From VBDM01 sp964430565 (GTDB taxonomy: Bacteria; Pseudomonadota; Gammaproteobacteria; Burkholderiales; SG8-39), in NCBI GenBank assembly GCA_964430565.1, contig CAYSFD010000044.1, forward strand, positions 1 through 64,000: a DNA stretch of 64,000 bases, written 5' to 3'. A program made the translations under genes and the position numbers. Position 1 is the first letter of the stretch; every line of letters begins with the position of its first letter. Below are positions 17,109 to 26,249 of the stretch, in pieces. The notes below the pieces were generated by a model. The model was not told the origin of the DNA and searched no databases. It was given only the letters and a program-made list of their open reading frames with translations.

Positions 17109-17903
17109 ATGGGAGCGGGAAAAATGATCGGGAAGTGGAGTTCACGGGCAATGAGACTGGTCGCCCGGATTCTCGCGAGTTTGGGTTCGGGCAAACTGTG
17201 CTATGCCTGCAACAAGCGTGTAGGCCGGTTCTTGCCGTACCGGGGAGGCTGGAAGAATGTGCCTCCGTTGATGAAAGTGTTGGATGTGATCGGGAGTGAT
17301 GTGGAAAACTTCTCGTGCCCAAGGTGTGGGGCGCACGACAGGGAAAGACATCTGTTGATGTATTTCGATTATGCTGAAATATGGAAAAAGATTGAGGGTG
17401 TGAACGTTCTTCATTTTGCCCCGGAACGCATCCTGGCCGCGAAAATCTCAAACGCGAGGCCTGCAAGATATATCAAGGCGGATCTATTTCCCACGGCGGC
17501 GGATATAACGCGAGAGGACATGACGAAACTTTCATTCGGCGACCGCACGTTTGATCTGGTGATTGCAAATCATATTCTGGAGCATGTAATAGACGATCGT
17601 GCCGCAATGATGGAGATATTTCGCGTGCTCAAGCCGGGTGGTCTGGCCGTTCTTCAAACGCCGTACAGCGAAAAACTCACCAATACATTTGAAGATGAAG
17701 GTATTTGCGACGACCAAGCCAGATTGCAGGCGTTCGGGCAGGAAGATCACGTACGGCTCTATGGGAAAGATTTGTTTTCAAAATTGGGAAGTGTCGGATT
17801 TATCTCGAAAGTATTAAAACACGATGTGGCGCTCAAGAATTATGGCGAGAGTTTTTACGGAGTAAATCAGCGAGAGCCGTTTATATGCATGGGACGTCCT
17901 TGA
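17109..17903 (+). CDS. SAM-dependent methyltransferase with N-terminal zinc-ribbon-like cysteines
   Basis: A 264-residue protein. Residues about 30-80 hold two cysteine pairs, CYACNKR and FSCPRCGAHDRERHL, resembling a zinc knuckle ahead of the catalytic domain. The methyltransferase part includes GVNVLHFAPERILAAKI, FDLVIANHILEHVIDDRAAMMEIFRVLKPGGLAVLQTPYS (motifs of the type 11 family). Its first codon directly follows the previous stop; a second ATG at 17124 behind a GGGAGCGGG stretch may be the real start. Likely decorates a glycan; substrate unknown. Confidence 0.78.
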   Translation: MGAGKMIGKWSSRAMRLVARILASLGSGKLCYACNKRVGRFLPYRGGWKNVPPLMKVLDVIGSDVENFSCPRCGAHDRERHLLMYFDYAEIWKKIEGVNVLHFAPERILAAKISNARPARYIKADLFPTAADITREDMTKLSFGDRTFDLVIANHILEHVIDDRAAMMEIFRVLKPGGLAVLQTPYSEKLTNTFEDEGICDDQARLQAFGQEDHVRLYGKDLFSKLGSVGFISKVLKHDVALKNYGESFYGVNQREPFICMGRP

Positions 17904-17916
17904 GGAGCCATGCTGA

Positions 17917-18708
17917 ATGAGACGCCGAGCACGCATTAACCAGATTGTCAAAGACTCTGCCCGTAAACCCCTTCCCGACTCACGAATCCTCGATCTCGCC
18001 TCATTAGAAGGTGACTTCTCTGCTGAGTTTGCGCTCAGAGGTGCTGAGGTGCTCGGCGTCGAGGGAAGACGTACGAATATCCAGCGTGCTGCGGCACGCT
18101 TCTCCCTCCCCAATCTTAGATTTGTACAAGATGACGTAAGGAATGTATGCCGGGAAAAATACGGAGAATTTGACGTTGTTCTCTGCCTTGGAATTCTCTA
18201 TCACTTGGATGCGCCCGACTGTTTCAAATTGCTCGAAGCCATTGCGGGAGTATGTATTGATATCGCAATTATCGACACACACATTAGCCTCACACGCGAT
18301 GAGATCATTAAATACAAAGGACATGAATACTGGGGCCGGCGATACACGGAGTACAGTCGTGAGCCGACCCCGGAGCAAACGGAGGAGAGCACATGGGCAT
18401 CGATCGGGAACGCGCGGAGTTTCTGGCTGACAAAGCCATCACTCGTTAACGCCATCGTTGATGCAGGCTTCAATTCTGTTTATGAGTGCCAGTATCCGGC
18501 ATGGAATGACATACCATCGGACAGGGTAGCGCTGGTTGCGCTCAAAGGTAAAAAGGAAAGAATTCTCGCTGTGGATTTCGATGAAGGGATTTTGGATGAG
18601 AGAGTTGACGAGGTGCCAAGGGTCGGCCCAGTCCGTCGGAAGGGAAAGGCCCTGTCAGCCATAAAGCTACAATCTAGCAGGATTGCTCGGCTCTTCGGTC
18701 TCCGTTAG
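17917..18708 (+). CDS. SAM-dependent methyltransferase (DUF1698/CmoB-like fold)
   Basis: A 263-residue methyltransferase with motif I SRILDLASLEGDFSAEFALRG, the acidic end of beta-2 in VLGVEGRRTNIQRA, and FDVVLCLGILYHLDAPDCFKLLEAI, which resembles the CmoB/DUF1698 group. It is the last gene of the plus-strand cassette. Its last 42 nt overlap the end of the convergent rmlD gene, so the tail of each protein is encoded on both strands. Confidence 0.78.
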   Translation: MRRRARINQIVKDSARKPLPDSRILDLASLEGDFSAEFALRGAEVLGVEGRRTNIQRAAARFSLPNLRFVQDDVRNVCREKYGEFDVVLCLGILYHLDAPDCFKLLEAIAGVCIDIAIIDTHISLTRDEIIKYKGHEYWGRRYTEYSREPTPEQTEESTWASIGNARSFWLTKPSLVNAIVDAGFNSVYECQYPAWNDIPSDRVALVALKGKKERILAVDFDEGILDERVDEVPRVGPVRRKGKALSAIKLQSSRIARLFGLR

Positions 18709-19584
18709 ATCCCGCATTTTGCCCAACATCGCATGACAGGCTTCCAGGCTGGTCTCCCACCGGGGCAGCGCAACGCCGAAGCGCCGAAACAACTTTTCGT
18801 TCGATAAGCGCGAATTTCCGGGGCGACGCGCCGGCGTTGGATACTCGCTCGATGTAATCGGTACGATACGGGCCGGAGAGTCGGGCCGTTCAAGCCGAGC
18901 GATCTCCCTTGCAAACCCGTGCCAGGACGTGGATCCTGAGGCCGTAGCGTGATAAATGCCGCGCGCATCTCCGAGCGCAGCGGCACCATGACGCCGGAGA
19001 AGTTCTGCGGTCGCTTCCGCGAGCCCCCGGGCGGAGGTCGGAGCTCCGATCTGATCGGATACCACGCGTAGTTCATTTTTTTCATGAAGCGAACGCCGAA
19101 TAGTAAGAAGGAAATTCTTGCCACGCGCCGAGTACACCCAGCTTGTGCGCAGTATCAAATGTGCGCCGCCGATACTATGGATCGCCTGTTCTCCCCCGAG
19201 TTTGCTGCGGCCGTAAACGTTAACAGGATTAGGGCGGTCCTCCTCGATATATGGCGTATCCTTCGTTCCGTCAAAGACGTAATCGGTCGAATAGTGGATA
19301 AACAGGGCTTGGACGCGCTTCGCCTCCTCGGCCAAGATGGCGACCGCAGTGGCGTTGATAGCGTAGGCAGCGTCCGGCTCGCTTTCCGCGCGGTCGACTG
19401 CCGTATAGGCTGCGGCATTGATGAGCACTTCGGGCCGCGCTGAGCGAACGACCGAGACTATTTGATCTGGGTCCGCGAGATCCAGATCCCCACGGTCAAA
19501 GGCGATGACTTCGCCGAGCGGTGCAAGGGCCTGCGCGAGCTCCCAGCCGACCTGCCCGTTTTTTCCGGTCAGCAGAATCTTCAC
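18667..19584 (-). CDS. rmlD: dTDP-4-dehydrorhamnose reductase
   Basis: A 305-residue SDR reductase performing the last step of dTDP-L-rhamnose synthesis. GKNGQVGWELAQAL near residue 7 binds NADPH; VLINAAAYTAVDRAE, HYSTDYVFDGTKDTPY and VYGRSKLGGEQ are diagnostic for RmlD. The GTG start at 19584 overlaps the rmlC stop (GTGA), as expected in this operon; an upstream extension to 19689 is a shadow of rmlC. The C-terminal codons overlap the convergent methyltransferase gene. Confidence 0.95.
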   Translation of the reverse strand: MKILLTGKNGQVGWELAQALAPLGEVIAFDRGDLDLADPDQIVSVVRSARPEVLINAAAYTAVDRAESEPDAAYAINATAVAILAEEAKRVQALFIHYSTDYVFDGTKDTPYIEEDRPNPVNVYGRSKLGGEQAIHSIGGAHLILRTSWVYSARGKNFLLTIRRSLHEKNELRVVSDQIGAPTSARGLAEATAELLRRHGAAALGDARGIYHATASGSTSWHGFAREIARLERPDSPARIVPITSSEYPTPARRPGNSRLSNEKLFRRFGVALPRWETSLEACHAMLGKMRDLTETEEPSNPARL

Positions 19585-20123
19585 TGAAACACTTCGGCAT
19601 CCCGCAGCCGCGTCCCAGCGGCGTCTTTGGCCGACAGCGCGGGCGCACCCGCGAGGGGCCAGCCGATGCCAAGCTCCGGATCGTTCCAAAGGAGGCAGCG
19701 TTCGTGCTCGGGGGCGTAGTAGTCCGTAGCTTTATAGAGAACTTCGGCGAAGTCGCTCAGCACGCAGAAGCCATGCGCGAAACCGACGGGGATCCAGAGC
19801 ATGTCGTGCGATTCAGCGCTAAGTCGAACGCCTTCCCACTTGCCGAAACCGGGGGAGCCGCGGCGAATATCCACTGCCACGTCAAAGATTTCACCGGCGA
19901 TGGCGCGTATGAGTTTGCCCTGTGGCTGGCGTACCTGGTAGTGCAGCCCGCGCAGCACGCCTTTCCCCGAGCGTGAGTGATTGTCCTGCACGAAGTGCGC
20001 GTGAATTCCCGCGCGCTCGAACTCGCGTTCGTTCCAACTCTCGAATAAGAACCCGCGTGCATCGCCGAAGATTTCCGGCTCGATGAGGAGCACTTCTGGA
20101 AGTCGCGTCTGCGTGACTCTCAT
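19581..20123 (-). CDS. rmlC: dTDP-4-dehydrorhamnose 3,5-epimerase
   Basis: A 180-residue cupin epimerase. Signature blocks: VLLIEPEIFGDARGFLFESWNEREF, FVQDNHSRSGKGVLRGLHYQ (catalytic His and Arg), IRAIAGEIFDVAVDIRRGSPGFGKW and WIPVGFAHGFCVLSD, and YAPEHERCLLWNDPELGIGWP. Length matches the family. It overlaps rmlA at the start and rmlD at the end by 4 nt each. Confidence 0.96.
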   Translation of the reverse strand: MRVTQTRLPEVLLIEPEIFGDARGFLFESWNEREFERAGIHAHFVQDNHSRSGKGVLRGLHYQVRQPQGKLIRAIAGEIFDVAVDIRRGSPGFGKWEGVRLSAESHDMLWIPVGFAHGFCVLSDFAEVLYKATDYYAPEHERCLLWNDPELGIGWPLAGAPALSAKDAAGTRLRDAEVFQ

Positions 20124-21010
20124 GCAAGGGGCATTCGCGCGCCGTCGCGAACGAGGGACAGGAGGTAGCGGCCGTAGTCGCTGCTCTTCAGATCTGCCGC
20201 CAGCGCTTCGAGCTGGTCGGTTTCGATGAAGCGCATATGCCAGGCGACTTCTTCTGGACAGCCGATCTTGAGGCCCTGGCGTCGTTCGACGGTCTCGATG
20301 AACTGGCTTGCTTCGAGCAGCGATTCATGCGTCCCGGTATCCAGCCACGCGTGACCGCGGCCAAGCTTCTCAAAACAGAGTTTTTTGTCTTTGAGGTAGT
20401 GGAGATTGATATCCGTGATTTCGAGCTCTCCGCGCGCAGAAGGTTTGAGCAATTTCGCAATACGCACCACATCCTTGTCGTAGAAGTACAGGCCTGTGAC
20501 CGCGTAGTTCGACCTGGGTTTCGCGGGCTTTTCCTCGATGCTGACTATGCGATCCTCTTTTTCGTTGAACACTATCACGCCGTAGCGCTGCGGGTCCTTC
20601 ACGCGACAAGCAAACACCGTTGCACCCGAGGATTTCTCCGCCGCTCGCCTGAACGTAGGTTGTAGCTCGTGGCCGTAGAAGATGTTGTCTCCGAGCGCCA
20701 GCGCGCAAGGTTCGTCGCCGATGAACTTCTCGCCGATGATGAACGCCTGCGCGATACCCTCGGGCTTGGGTTGCACGGCGTAGTGGAATCTAACGCCCCA
20801 GCGCCTGCCATCACCTAGCAGTTGCTTGAAGCGGGGGGTGTCCTGTTTCGTGGAGATGACGAGAATCTCGCGGATACCCGCGAGCATCAACGTGCTCAAG
20901 GGGTAGTAGATCATCGGCTTGTCGTATACGGGAAGCAGCTGCTTGGACACGACCTGCGTGACCGGGTAGAGCCGCGTGCCGCTGCCGCCGGCCAGGATGA
21001 TGCCCCTCAT
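20120..21010 (-). CDS. rmlA: Glucose-1-phosphate thymidylyltransferase
   Basis: A 296-residue nucleotidyltransferase forming dTDP-glucose. It begins RGIILAGGSGTRLYPVTQVVSKQLLPVYDKPMIYYPLSTLMLAG, the family signature, with ALGDNIFYG and the Asp of WLDTGTHESL for magnesium. The ATG at 21010 overlaps the rmlB stop (ATGA); a longer frame starting at 21379 is a shadow of rmlB. Confidence 0.96.
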   Translation of the reverse strand: MRGIILAGGSGTRLYPVTQVVSKQLLPVYDKPMIYYPLSTLMLAGIREILVISTKQDTPRFKQLLGDGRRWGVRFHYAVQPKPEGIAQAFIIGEKFIGDEPCALALGDNIFYGHELQPTFRRAAEKSSGATVFACRVKDPQRYGVIVFNEKEDRIVSIEEKPAKPRSNYAVTGLYFYDKDVVRIAKLLKPSARGELEITDINLHYLKDKKLCFEKLGRGHAWLDTGTHESLLEASQFIETVERRQGLKIGCPEEVAWHMRFIETDQLEALAADLKSSDYGRYLLSLVRDGARMPLA

Positions 21011-22086
21011 GCTTTGCCTCGGCCTGCGTAGTTCTTCTCGATCCAGTTGCGATATGCGCCGCTGGTCACATGGGCGACCCAGTCCGGATTGTCCAGGTAC
21101 CAGGCGACCGTCTTGCGCAGGCCGGATTCGAAGCTCTCGGCGGGCTTCCAGCCGAGCTCGCGGGACATCTTGCCTGAGTCCATCGAATAGCGCCGATCGT
21201 GGCCGGGACGGTCCTTGACGAACGTAATGAGGGCGGCATGCGCGCGGTGTTGCCGGGCTTCGTCGAGGAGCGTACAGACGGCGTTCACGACCTCGAGATT
21301 GGTCTTTTCGACGTTCCCGCCGATGTTGTAGGTTTCGCCCGCGCGCCCGCGGGCAAGCACTTCGCCGATCGCGGAGCAATGATCCTGCACGTACACCCAG
21401 TCGCGCACGTTCTTGCCGTCGCCGTATAGCGGCAGGGGCTTGGCCATCAGTGCATTCAGGATCATAAGGGGGATCAGTTTCTCCGGAAACTGATACGGTC
21501 CGTAGTTGTTGCTGCAGTTGGTAACCAATGTGGGCAGTCCATAGGTGCGATGATAGGCGCGAACCAAATGGTCTGATGCGGCCTTTGACGCCGCGTACGG
21601 GCTGCTAGGGGCGTAGGGCGTGGTTTCGCTGAAAGGCGGGTCCGCCGGTCCGAGAGAGCCGTACACTTCGTCGGTGGAGACGTGCAAAAAACGAAACGCT
21701 TCGCGCGCCGGTGGCGGCAGCTTTTCCCAGAAAGTGCGGGCTTCCTCGAGCAAGACGAAAGTGCCGATGACGTTGGTCTGAACGAACTCCGCGGGCGCAT
21801 GTATCGAACGATCGACGTGGCTTTCGGCGGCGAAGTGCACGATGGCGCGCGGAGCGTGTTGCTCGAGGAGCTTGCGTATCAGCTCCCGGTTGCAAACATC
21901 GCCGTGGACAAAGACGTGCGCCGGATTGTCCTTGAGGCGCTGGAGATTCGCCGGATTGCCCGCATAGGTCAGCTTGTCGACGTTTACCAGGCTCTCGCCG
22001 CTTTGCGCAAACCATTCCAGGACAAAATTAGAGCCTATGAAGCCGGCACCGCCTGTCACGAGGACAGTCATTGTTTGGTCCGGCAA
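21007..22086 (-). CDS. rmlB: dTDP-glucose 4,6-dehydratase
   Basis: A 359-residue SDR dehydratase producing dTDP-4-keto-6-deoxyglucose. TGGAGFIGSNFVLEW binds NAD; FLHVSTDEVYGSLG provides Thr-Asp-Glu, and SPYAASKAASDHLVRAY the YxxxK pair; NNYGPYQFPEKLIPLMI and GKNVRDWVYVQDHC follow. The Met at 22071 is an alternative start immediately before the first strand. First gene of rmlBACD in transcription order; its product is the branch point for both rhamnose and the VioA-like aminotransferase. Confidence 0.96.
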   Translation of the reverse strand: MPDQTMTVLVTGGAGFIGSNFVLEWFAQSGESLVNVDKLTYAGNPANLQRLKDNPAHVFVHGDVCNRELIRKLLEQHAPRAIVHFAAESHVDRSIHAPAEFVQTNVIGTFVLLEEARTFWEKLPPPAREAFRFLHVSTDEVYGSLGPADPPFSETTPYAPSSPYAASKAASDHLVRAYHRTYGLPTLVTNCSNNYGPYQFPEKLIPLMILNALMAKPLPLYGDGKNVRDWVYVQDHCSAIGEVLARGRAGETYNIGGNVEKTNLEVVNAVCTLLDEARQHRAHAALITFVKDRPGHDRRYSMDSGKMSRELGWKPAESFESGLRKTVAWYLDNPDWVAHVTSGAYRNWIEKNYAGRGKA

Positions 22087-22099
22087 GTCGAGAGCGCGC

Positions 22100-22846
22100 T
22101 CATTGGGCGGCGCGCTCCAGCGCTATTAGCTTGGCGTATTTGGTGAAGCTGTTCATGCAGCCTATCGCGATATGCACCAGGCCCGGGATACCGTCGAGGA
22201 AGCCGAGTCGCAATAAGTAGTACTTGATGAACCGCAGCAAGGGCGAGATCACCAGCTGCAGCACATTCGCACGTCGGCCCGAGGCGTGCATCGATTCGGC
22301 CTGAAGGCTGGTATAGCGATTCTGTTTGTCGAGATATTTTTCGAGCGTTTCCGCCGAATCGTGCAGGAGATCTCCGGAGAGCTTCAGCACCGGCGATCGG
22401 GACATGACCTTTTCATGCACGGGCTCGTTGCCCCAGTGCGCGTGCGCGCGGTGAAACAGGCGCACGCTCCAGTCAGGATACCCCTCGCCGTGGTTAAGCC
22501 AACGCCCCAGAAAGCGGTTGCGGCGCGGCATCGCGTAAGCAAAGCCGCGCGGCGCCTTGAGCTCCGCGACGATGCGCTCTCGAAGCTCCGGGCTCACGCG
22601 CTCGTCGGCATCCACGCACAGTACCCAGTCATGGCTTGCGGCTTCGACGGCAAACTGCTTTTGCGCGCCGAACCCGAGCCACTCCCTTCGGATTACGCGT
22701 GCGCCATGGCGAGCAGCGAGCTCAAGTGTTCCGTCGGTCGAGCCCGAGTCCACGACGATAATTTCGTCGGCAAATGCGACGCTCGCGAGGCAATGCTCCA
22801 GCTGCGCGGCGGCGTTTCGCGTGATGAGGGCTACGGAAAGGGGCAT
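22100..22846 (-). CDS. GT2 glycosyltransferase, WaaE/KdtX-like LPS core enzyme
   Basis: A 248-residue glycosyltransferase opening with LSVALITRNAAAQLEHCLASVAFADEIIVVDSGSTDGT and containing WVLCVDADERVSPEL, the signature of the WaaE (LPS core beta-glucosyl/heptosyl-transferring) group. C-terminal PLLRFIKYYLLRLGFLDGIPGLVHIA is an amphipathic membrane-binding segment usual in this group. Its position divergent to waaA supports an LPS inner-core role. It ends 14 nt before rmlB and may lead that operon. Confidence 0.83.
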   Translation of the reverse strand: MPLSVALITRNAAAQLEHCLASVAFADEIIVVDSGSTDGTLELAARHGARVIRREWLGFGAQKQFAVEAASHDWVLCVDADERVSPELRERIVAELKAPRGFAYAMPRRNRFLGRWLNHGEGYPDWSVRLFHRAHAHWGNEPVHEKVMSRSPVLKLSGDLLHDSAETLEKYLDKQNRYTSLQAESMHASGRRANVLQLVISPLLRFIKYYLLRLGFLDGIPGLVHIAIGCMNSFTKYAKLIALERAAQ

Positions 22847-22954
22847 GGGCGCAAAGGAAGGGCCGGCAAACCCGTATAATCAGCGGCTTATGCGCGGCAT
22901 TCTAACCGCTTTCCGCGTCTTGAGGCCGCACAGTTCCGAACTCGGGGCACTCTG

Positions 22955-24205
22955 ATGTGGGGCATCGGCTATCGGCTGCTCCTTTGGTTCGCGTTTCCCT
23001 GGGTGCTTGTACGGCTGTGGTGGCGTGGGCGCGCCGAGCCGATGTATCGGCGGAACATCGGCGAACGATTCGGGTTCTACGGCAGGCCGCCCGTGAAACC
23101 GGTGATCTGGCTGCATGCGGTCTCGATGGGTGAGACCCGAGCCGCGGAGCCTCTGCTGCGCGCGCTGCAATCCCTTCATCCGGAGTGCGAACTCCTCATC
23201 ACGCAGATGACCGCGACCGGCCGGGAGGCGGCGCAAGCTTTATTCGGCGGCGCCGTCCGGGTGGCGTGGCTCGCCTACGACTATCCGTCCGCCGTGAGGC
23301 GGTTTGTGCGCCATTTCCGGCCGAGGCTGGGGATCCTGATGGAAACCGAGATCTGGTTCAACCTCGTGGGCGAGTGTGAACGCTCGGGCGTGCCGCTACT
23401 GCTCGCCAACGCCCGTATGTCGGCCCGGTCGGCGCGCGGTTATGCCGTCGTCGCGCCGCTAGTGCGATCTGCACTGCGGCGAATGAGCGCGGTTGCCGCG
23501 CAGACAGACAAAGACGCCGAGCGGCTGCAATCGCTCGGTGCGCGCGCAGTGAAAGTTACCGGCAATCTCAAGTTTGACGCCGTGCCGAGCGCAGGCAGCG
23601 AGGAGCTCGCGGCGCAGTTTCGGCGCTGGTTTGGCGATCGTTCGGTGCTGCTTGCCGCGAGCACGCGAGAGGGCGAGGAAGAACTCTTGCTCGACGCTTT
23701 GGAAAAAAATGTCCTGGGCAAAGCAATTTTGATCATCGTTCCGCGGCACCCACAGCGCTTCGACGCAGTGGCGCGACTCCTTTCCGCCCGGGGACTTAAG
23801 TTCACGCGGCGTAGCGTGAATGCTCCGCTCGAACCCGATTGCGACATTGTGCTGGGCGACAGCATCGGCGAGATGGCAGCCTACTATCGGGCCGTCGATG
23901 TGGCTTTTGTCGGCGGTACCTTGCTTGCCTACGGCGGGCAGAACCTGATCGAGGCGTGCGCAGCGGGCGTGCCCGTGCTTGTGGGACCCTACACCTACAA
24001 CTTCGCGCAGGCTGCCGAAAGCGCAATCGCCGCCGGCGCGGCGCTCCGGGTCAGCGATGCGGGGGAGACGATTCGGCTGGCGCGTTCGCTCCTGCAGGAC
24101 CGCGAGCTGCGCGAACGCATGGGGAGGGCCGGAGTCGAATTTTGCGCGGCCCATCGAGGCGCCGTCGAACGGACTTTGGCGATCTGCAAACGGCTGCTCG
24201 GGTGA
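22955..24205 (+). CDS. waaA: 3-deoxy-D-manno-octulosonic acid (Kdo) transferase
   Basis: A 416-residue GT30 enzyme attaching Kdo to lipid A precursor at the inner membrane. An N-terminal membrane anchor (residues 3-23) precedes RNIGERFGFYGRPP, WLHAVSMGETRAAEPLL with the conserved catalytic Glu, METEIWFNLV and LLLANARMSARSARGY; the C-terminal domain has VGGTLLAYGGQNLIEACAAGVPVLVGPYTYNF. Length is typical. A TATAAT sequence lies 75 nt upstream at 22875-22880, but without a recognisable -35. Confidence 0.95.
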   Translation: MWGIGYRLLLWFAFPWVLVRLWWRGRAEPMYRRNIGERFGFYGRPPVKPVIWLHAVSMGETRAAEPLLRALQSLHPECELLITQMTATGREAAQALFGGAVRVAWLAYDYPSAVRRFVRHFRPRLGILMETEIWFNLVGECERSGVPLLLANARMSARSARGYAVVAPLVRSALRRMSAVAAQTDKDAERLQSLGARAVKVTGNLKFDAVPSAGSEELAAQFRRWFGDRSVLLAASTREGEEELLLDALEKNVLGKAILIIVPRHPQRFDAVARLLSARGLKFTRRSVNAPLEPDCDIVLGDSIGEMAAYYRAVDVAFVGGTLLAYGGQNLIEACAAGVPVLVGPYTYNFAQAAESAIAAGAALRVSDAGETIRLARSLLQDRELRERMGRAGVEFCAAHRGAVERTLAICKRLLG

Positions 24206-24217
24206 GCGCGTCGCGCG

Positions 24218-25555
24218 TCAGTTCGTTCCCAGCAGGCGGTTGACTTCCTCGACGTCCGCTTCGCCCAAAGTCCCTGCAGCGGCCTTGAGCCTCAAGCCGT
24301 TCAAGATCGTGTCATAGTGCGCCCTGGAAAGATCGCGCAGGGTGCTGAATACCTGCTGCTGGGCATTCAGGACGTCGATGTTGATGCGCACGCCAACCTC
24401 GTAGCCGAGCTTGTTCGAGTCGAGCGCGCTGCGGCTGGACACAAGCGCCGCTCCCAGAGCCTTCACCTGCGCCGTGCCGTTGGTCACGCCAAGGTAAGAC
24501 TGGCGCGCGGACAACGCGGCGGTGCGACGCGTGCTTTCCAGATCCTGCTGCGCCTTTTCGCGATTGGCGAGGGCTTGTCGAACGAGCGAGTCTACGTTTC
24601 CTCCGGAATACAGCGGGATAGCGAGCTGCAATGCGATGTTCCGGCTGGTCACATCTTGGGAGCTGTTGACGAGTGCAGAGGTATTCAAGGACGAGGAGTT
24701 ATTCGTGACGTTGCCGACTATGCTCAGAGTCGGCAGATGCCCGGCACGGCTGCGCTCGACCTCCCTTATTGCGACTTCAAGCGCGGCTTCCTGCGCCCGC
24801 ACCAGATAGCCTTGCGAGGTCGCGGCCGACGCCCAATCCTCCATAGAATTGGGCTTGGGCGCGTCGAGCTCTGTATTGGGTTTCAGCGGCTCGATCTGCT
24901 GCGGAAACTTGCCGATAATGTGCTGCAGCGCGCGTTTCTTGATCTCGATGTCGCTCTGGGAAGCGATTTCCTGCGATGTCGCCAGATCGTAGCGTGCCTG
25001 CGCCTCATGGGTATCGGTGATCGTGGTCGTGCCAACCTCGAAATTGCGTTTGGCCTGCGCGAGCTGCTCTGAAATCGCCACCTTCTGCGCCTGGATGAAG
25101 GCGAGGCTGTCCTGGGAAGCGAGGACGTCGAAATAGGCTTGCGCGACGCGCAGGATCAGGTCCTGTGTGGCTTGGCCGAAAGTCGCCTCGGCCTGCGCTA
25201 CCTTGAAGCCTGCCTCTTTGTAAACCTGGAAGTTCTGCCAATTGAACAAAGGCTGCGTAAGCGTCACCGTGTAGCCGTTGGAATTGCCCTGGCGCTGCTG
25301 GGAGGCTGGCACGGGGCTGAAGAAATCGATATCGATATTGCTGTACTGCGTGAACGCGGTCGCATTGACGCTAGGCAGGATCTGCGCCCGCCCCTGCGGC
25401 AGGCTCTCCAGCCCGGCATCGCGCGTCGCCCGCGCCGAGGCATACGTAGCATCGTTCGCTAGGGCATCGCGATAGATCTGCAACAGATCGGCTGCGCGCG
25501 CGGATGCTACAGACAGTGCAGCGATTAGCGGGAAGGCGAAACAAAGTCGTAGCAT
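24218..25555 (-). CDS. tolC: TolC family outer membrane efflux protein
   Basis: A 445-residue outer-membrane channel. A signal peptide (LRLCFAFPLIAALSVASARA, cleaved before ADLLQIY) is followed by two OEP repeats: SLPQGRAQILPSVNATAFTQY ... YTVTLTQPLFNWQNF and GHLPTLSIVGNVTNNSS ... IALQLAIPLYSGGNVDSLVRQA. Both end in long coiled-coil segments (VGTTTITDTHEAQARYDLA; YEVGVRINIDVLNAQQQVF). The start at 25555 is preferred over 25630 because it gives a proper signal peptide. Convergent with waaA and 28 nt downstream of pcm; probably the outer-membrane exit for several pumps. Confidence 0.93.
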   Translation of the reverse strand: MLRLCFAFPLIAALSVASARAADLLQIYRDALANDATYASARATRDAGLESLPQGRAQILPSVNATAFTQYSNIDIDFFSPVPASQQRQGNSNGYTVTLTQPLFNWQNFQVYKEAGFKVAQAEATFGQATQDLILRVAQAYFDVLASQDSLAFIQAQKVAISEQLAQAKRNFEVGTTTITDTHEAQARYDLATSQEIASQSDIEIKKRALQHIIGKFPQQIEPLKPNTELDAPKPNSMEDWASAATSQGYLVRAQEAALEVAIREVERSRAGHLPTLSIVGNVTNNSSSLNTSALVNSSQDVTSRNIALQLAIPLYSGGNVDSLVRQALANREKAQQDLESTRRTAALSARQSYLGVTNGTAQVKALGAALVSSRSALDSNKLGYEVGVRINIDVLNAQQQVFSTLRDLSRAHYDTILNGLRLKAAAGTLGEADVEEVNRLLGTN

Positions 25556-25583
25556 AGCTGCTGGGTCCCGGACGAGCATGGCA

Positions 25584-26249
25584 CTAGAATTCGAAACGCG
25601 CCGGACGCGGCGCGTTCTTGAGCGGGGCAAGGCAGGTCTCGAACAGATCGGTCGTGTGGCATGAGCCCTCGCCGACGCGAGTAATCAGCCGCGCTTCCAT
25701 GACCGGCGAATCTCCAACGATGGCGAACAACCGCCCGCCGGCTCGCAGCTGAGAAAGCAGGACCGGTGGCAGCACCGGCGTCGAACCCGTCAGGACAATG
25801 ATGTCGTAGGGCGCGTGTCTGGGCCATCCTTGCGATGCGTCGTCGAGTTCCGTCGTTACGTTTTCCACGCCGGCGCGACGCAAATTCTCCTCGCCAAACG
25901 CCCTGAGTCGGGGATTGATCTCCACGGAGTACACATGATGTGCCTGGGCGGCGAGAAGCGCCGCGAGATAGCCGCTGCCGGTGCCCACTTCGAGGACCCG
26001 CTCGGTCTTCTTTACCGCCAGCTCCTGCAGGATGCGCGCCTCGAGCTTGGGCTGCATCATGCGTTCGCCTTCGCCGGCGTTTTCGTAAAGAGGGATTTCC
26101 AAATCCGAGAAGGCGAGGTCCCGGTATGCCTCGAGGACGAATTCCTCGCGGGGCACGACGTACAAGAGATCGAGAACATCCTGATCGAGCACTTCCCAGG
26201 GACGGATCTGCTGCTCGACCATGTTGAAGCGGGCTTGCTCGATGTTCAT
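25584..26249 (-). CDS. pcm: Protein-L-isoaspartate O-methyltransferase family protein
   Basis: A 221-residue methyltransferase of the PCMT family. NMVEQQIRPWEVLDQDVLD is the N-terminal block; VLEVGTGSGYLAALLAAQAHHVYSVEI is SAM motif I; APYDIIVLTGSTPVLPPVL and GGRLFAIVGDSPVMEARL complete the fold. The usual LLPLK-type C-terminal segment is short, as in the betaproteobacterial versions located beside tolC, so true isoaspartate repair activity is uncertain. The ATG overlaps the stop of the upstream 48-codon lipoprotein frame by 4 nt. Confidence 0.85.
   Translation of the reverse strand: MNIEQARFNMVEQQIRPWEVLDQDVLDLLYVVPREEFVLEAYRDLAFSDLEIPLYENAGEGERMMQPKLEARILQELAVKKTERVLEVGTGSGYLAALLAAQAHHVYSVEINPRLRAFGEENLRRAGVENVTTELDDASQGWPRHAPYDIIVLTGSTPVLPPVLLSQLRAGGRLFAIVGDSPVMEARLITRVGEGSCHTTDLFETCLAPLKNAPRPARFEF

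Noticed and set aside
22875..22880. Perfect TATAAT upstream of waaA
   Set aside because: No -35-like hexamer at 16-18 nt upstream, so it was not listed as a promoter.
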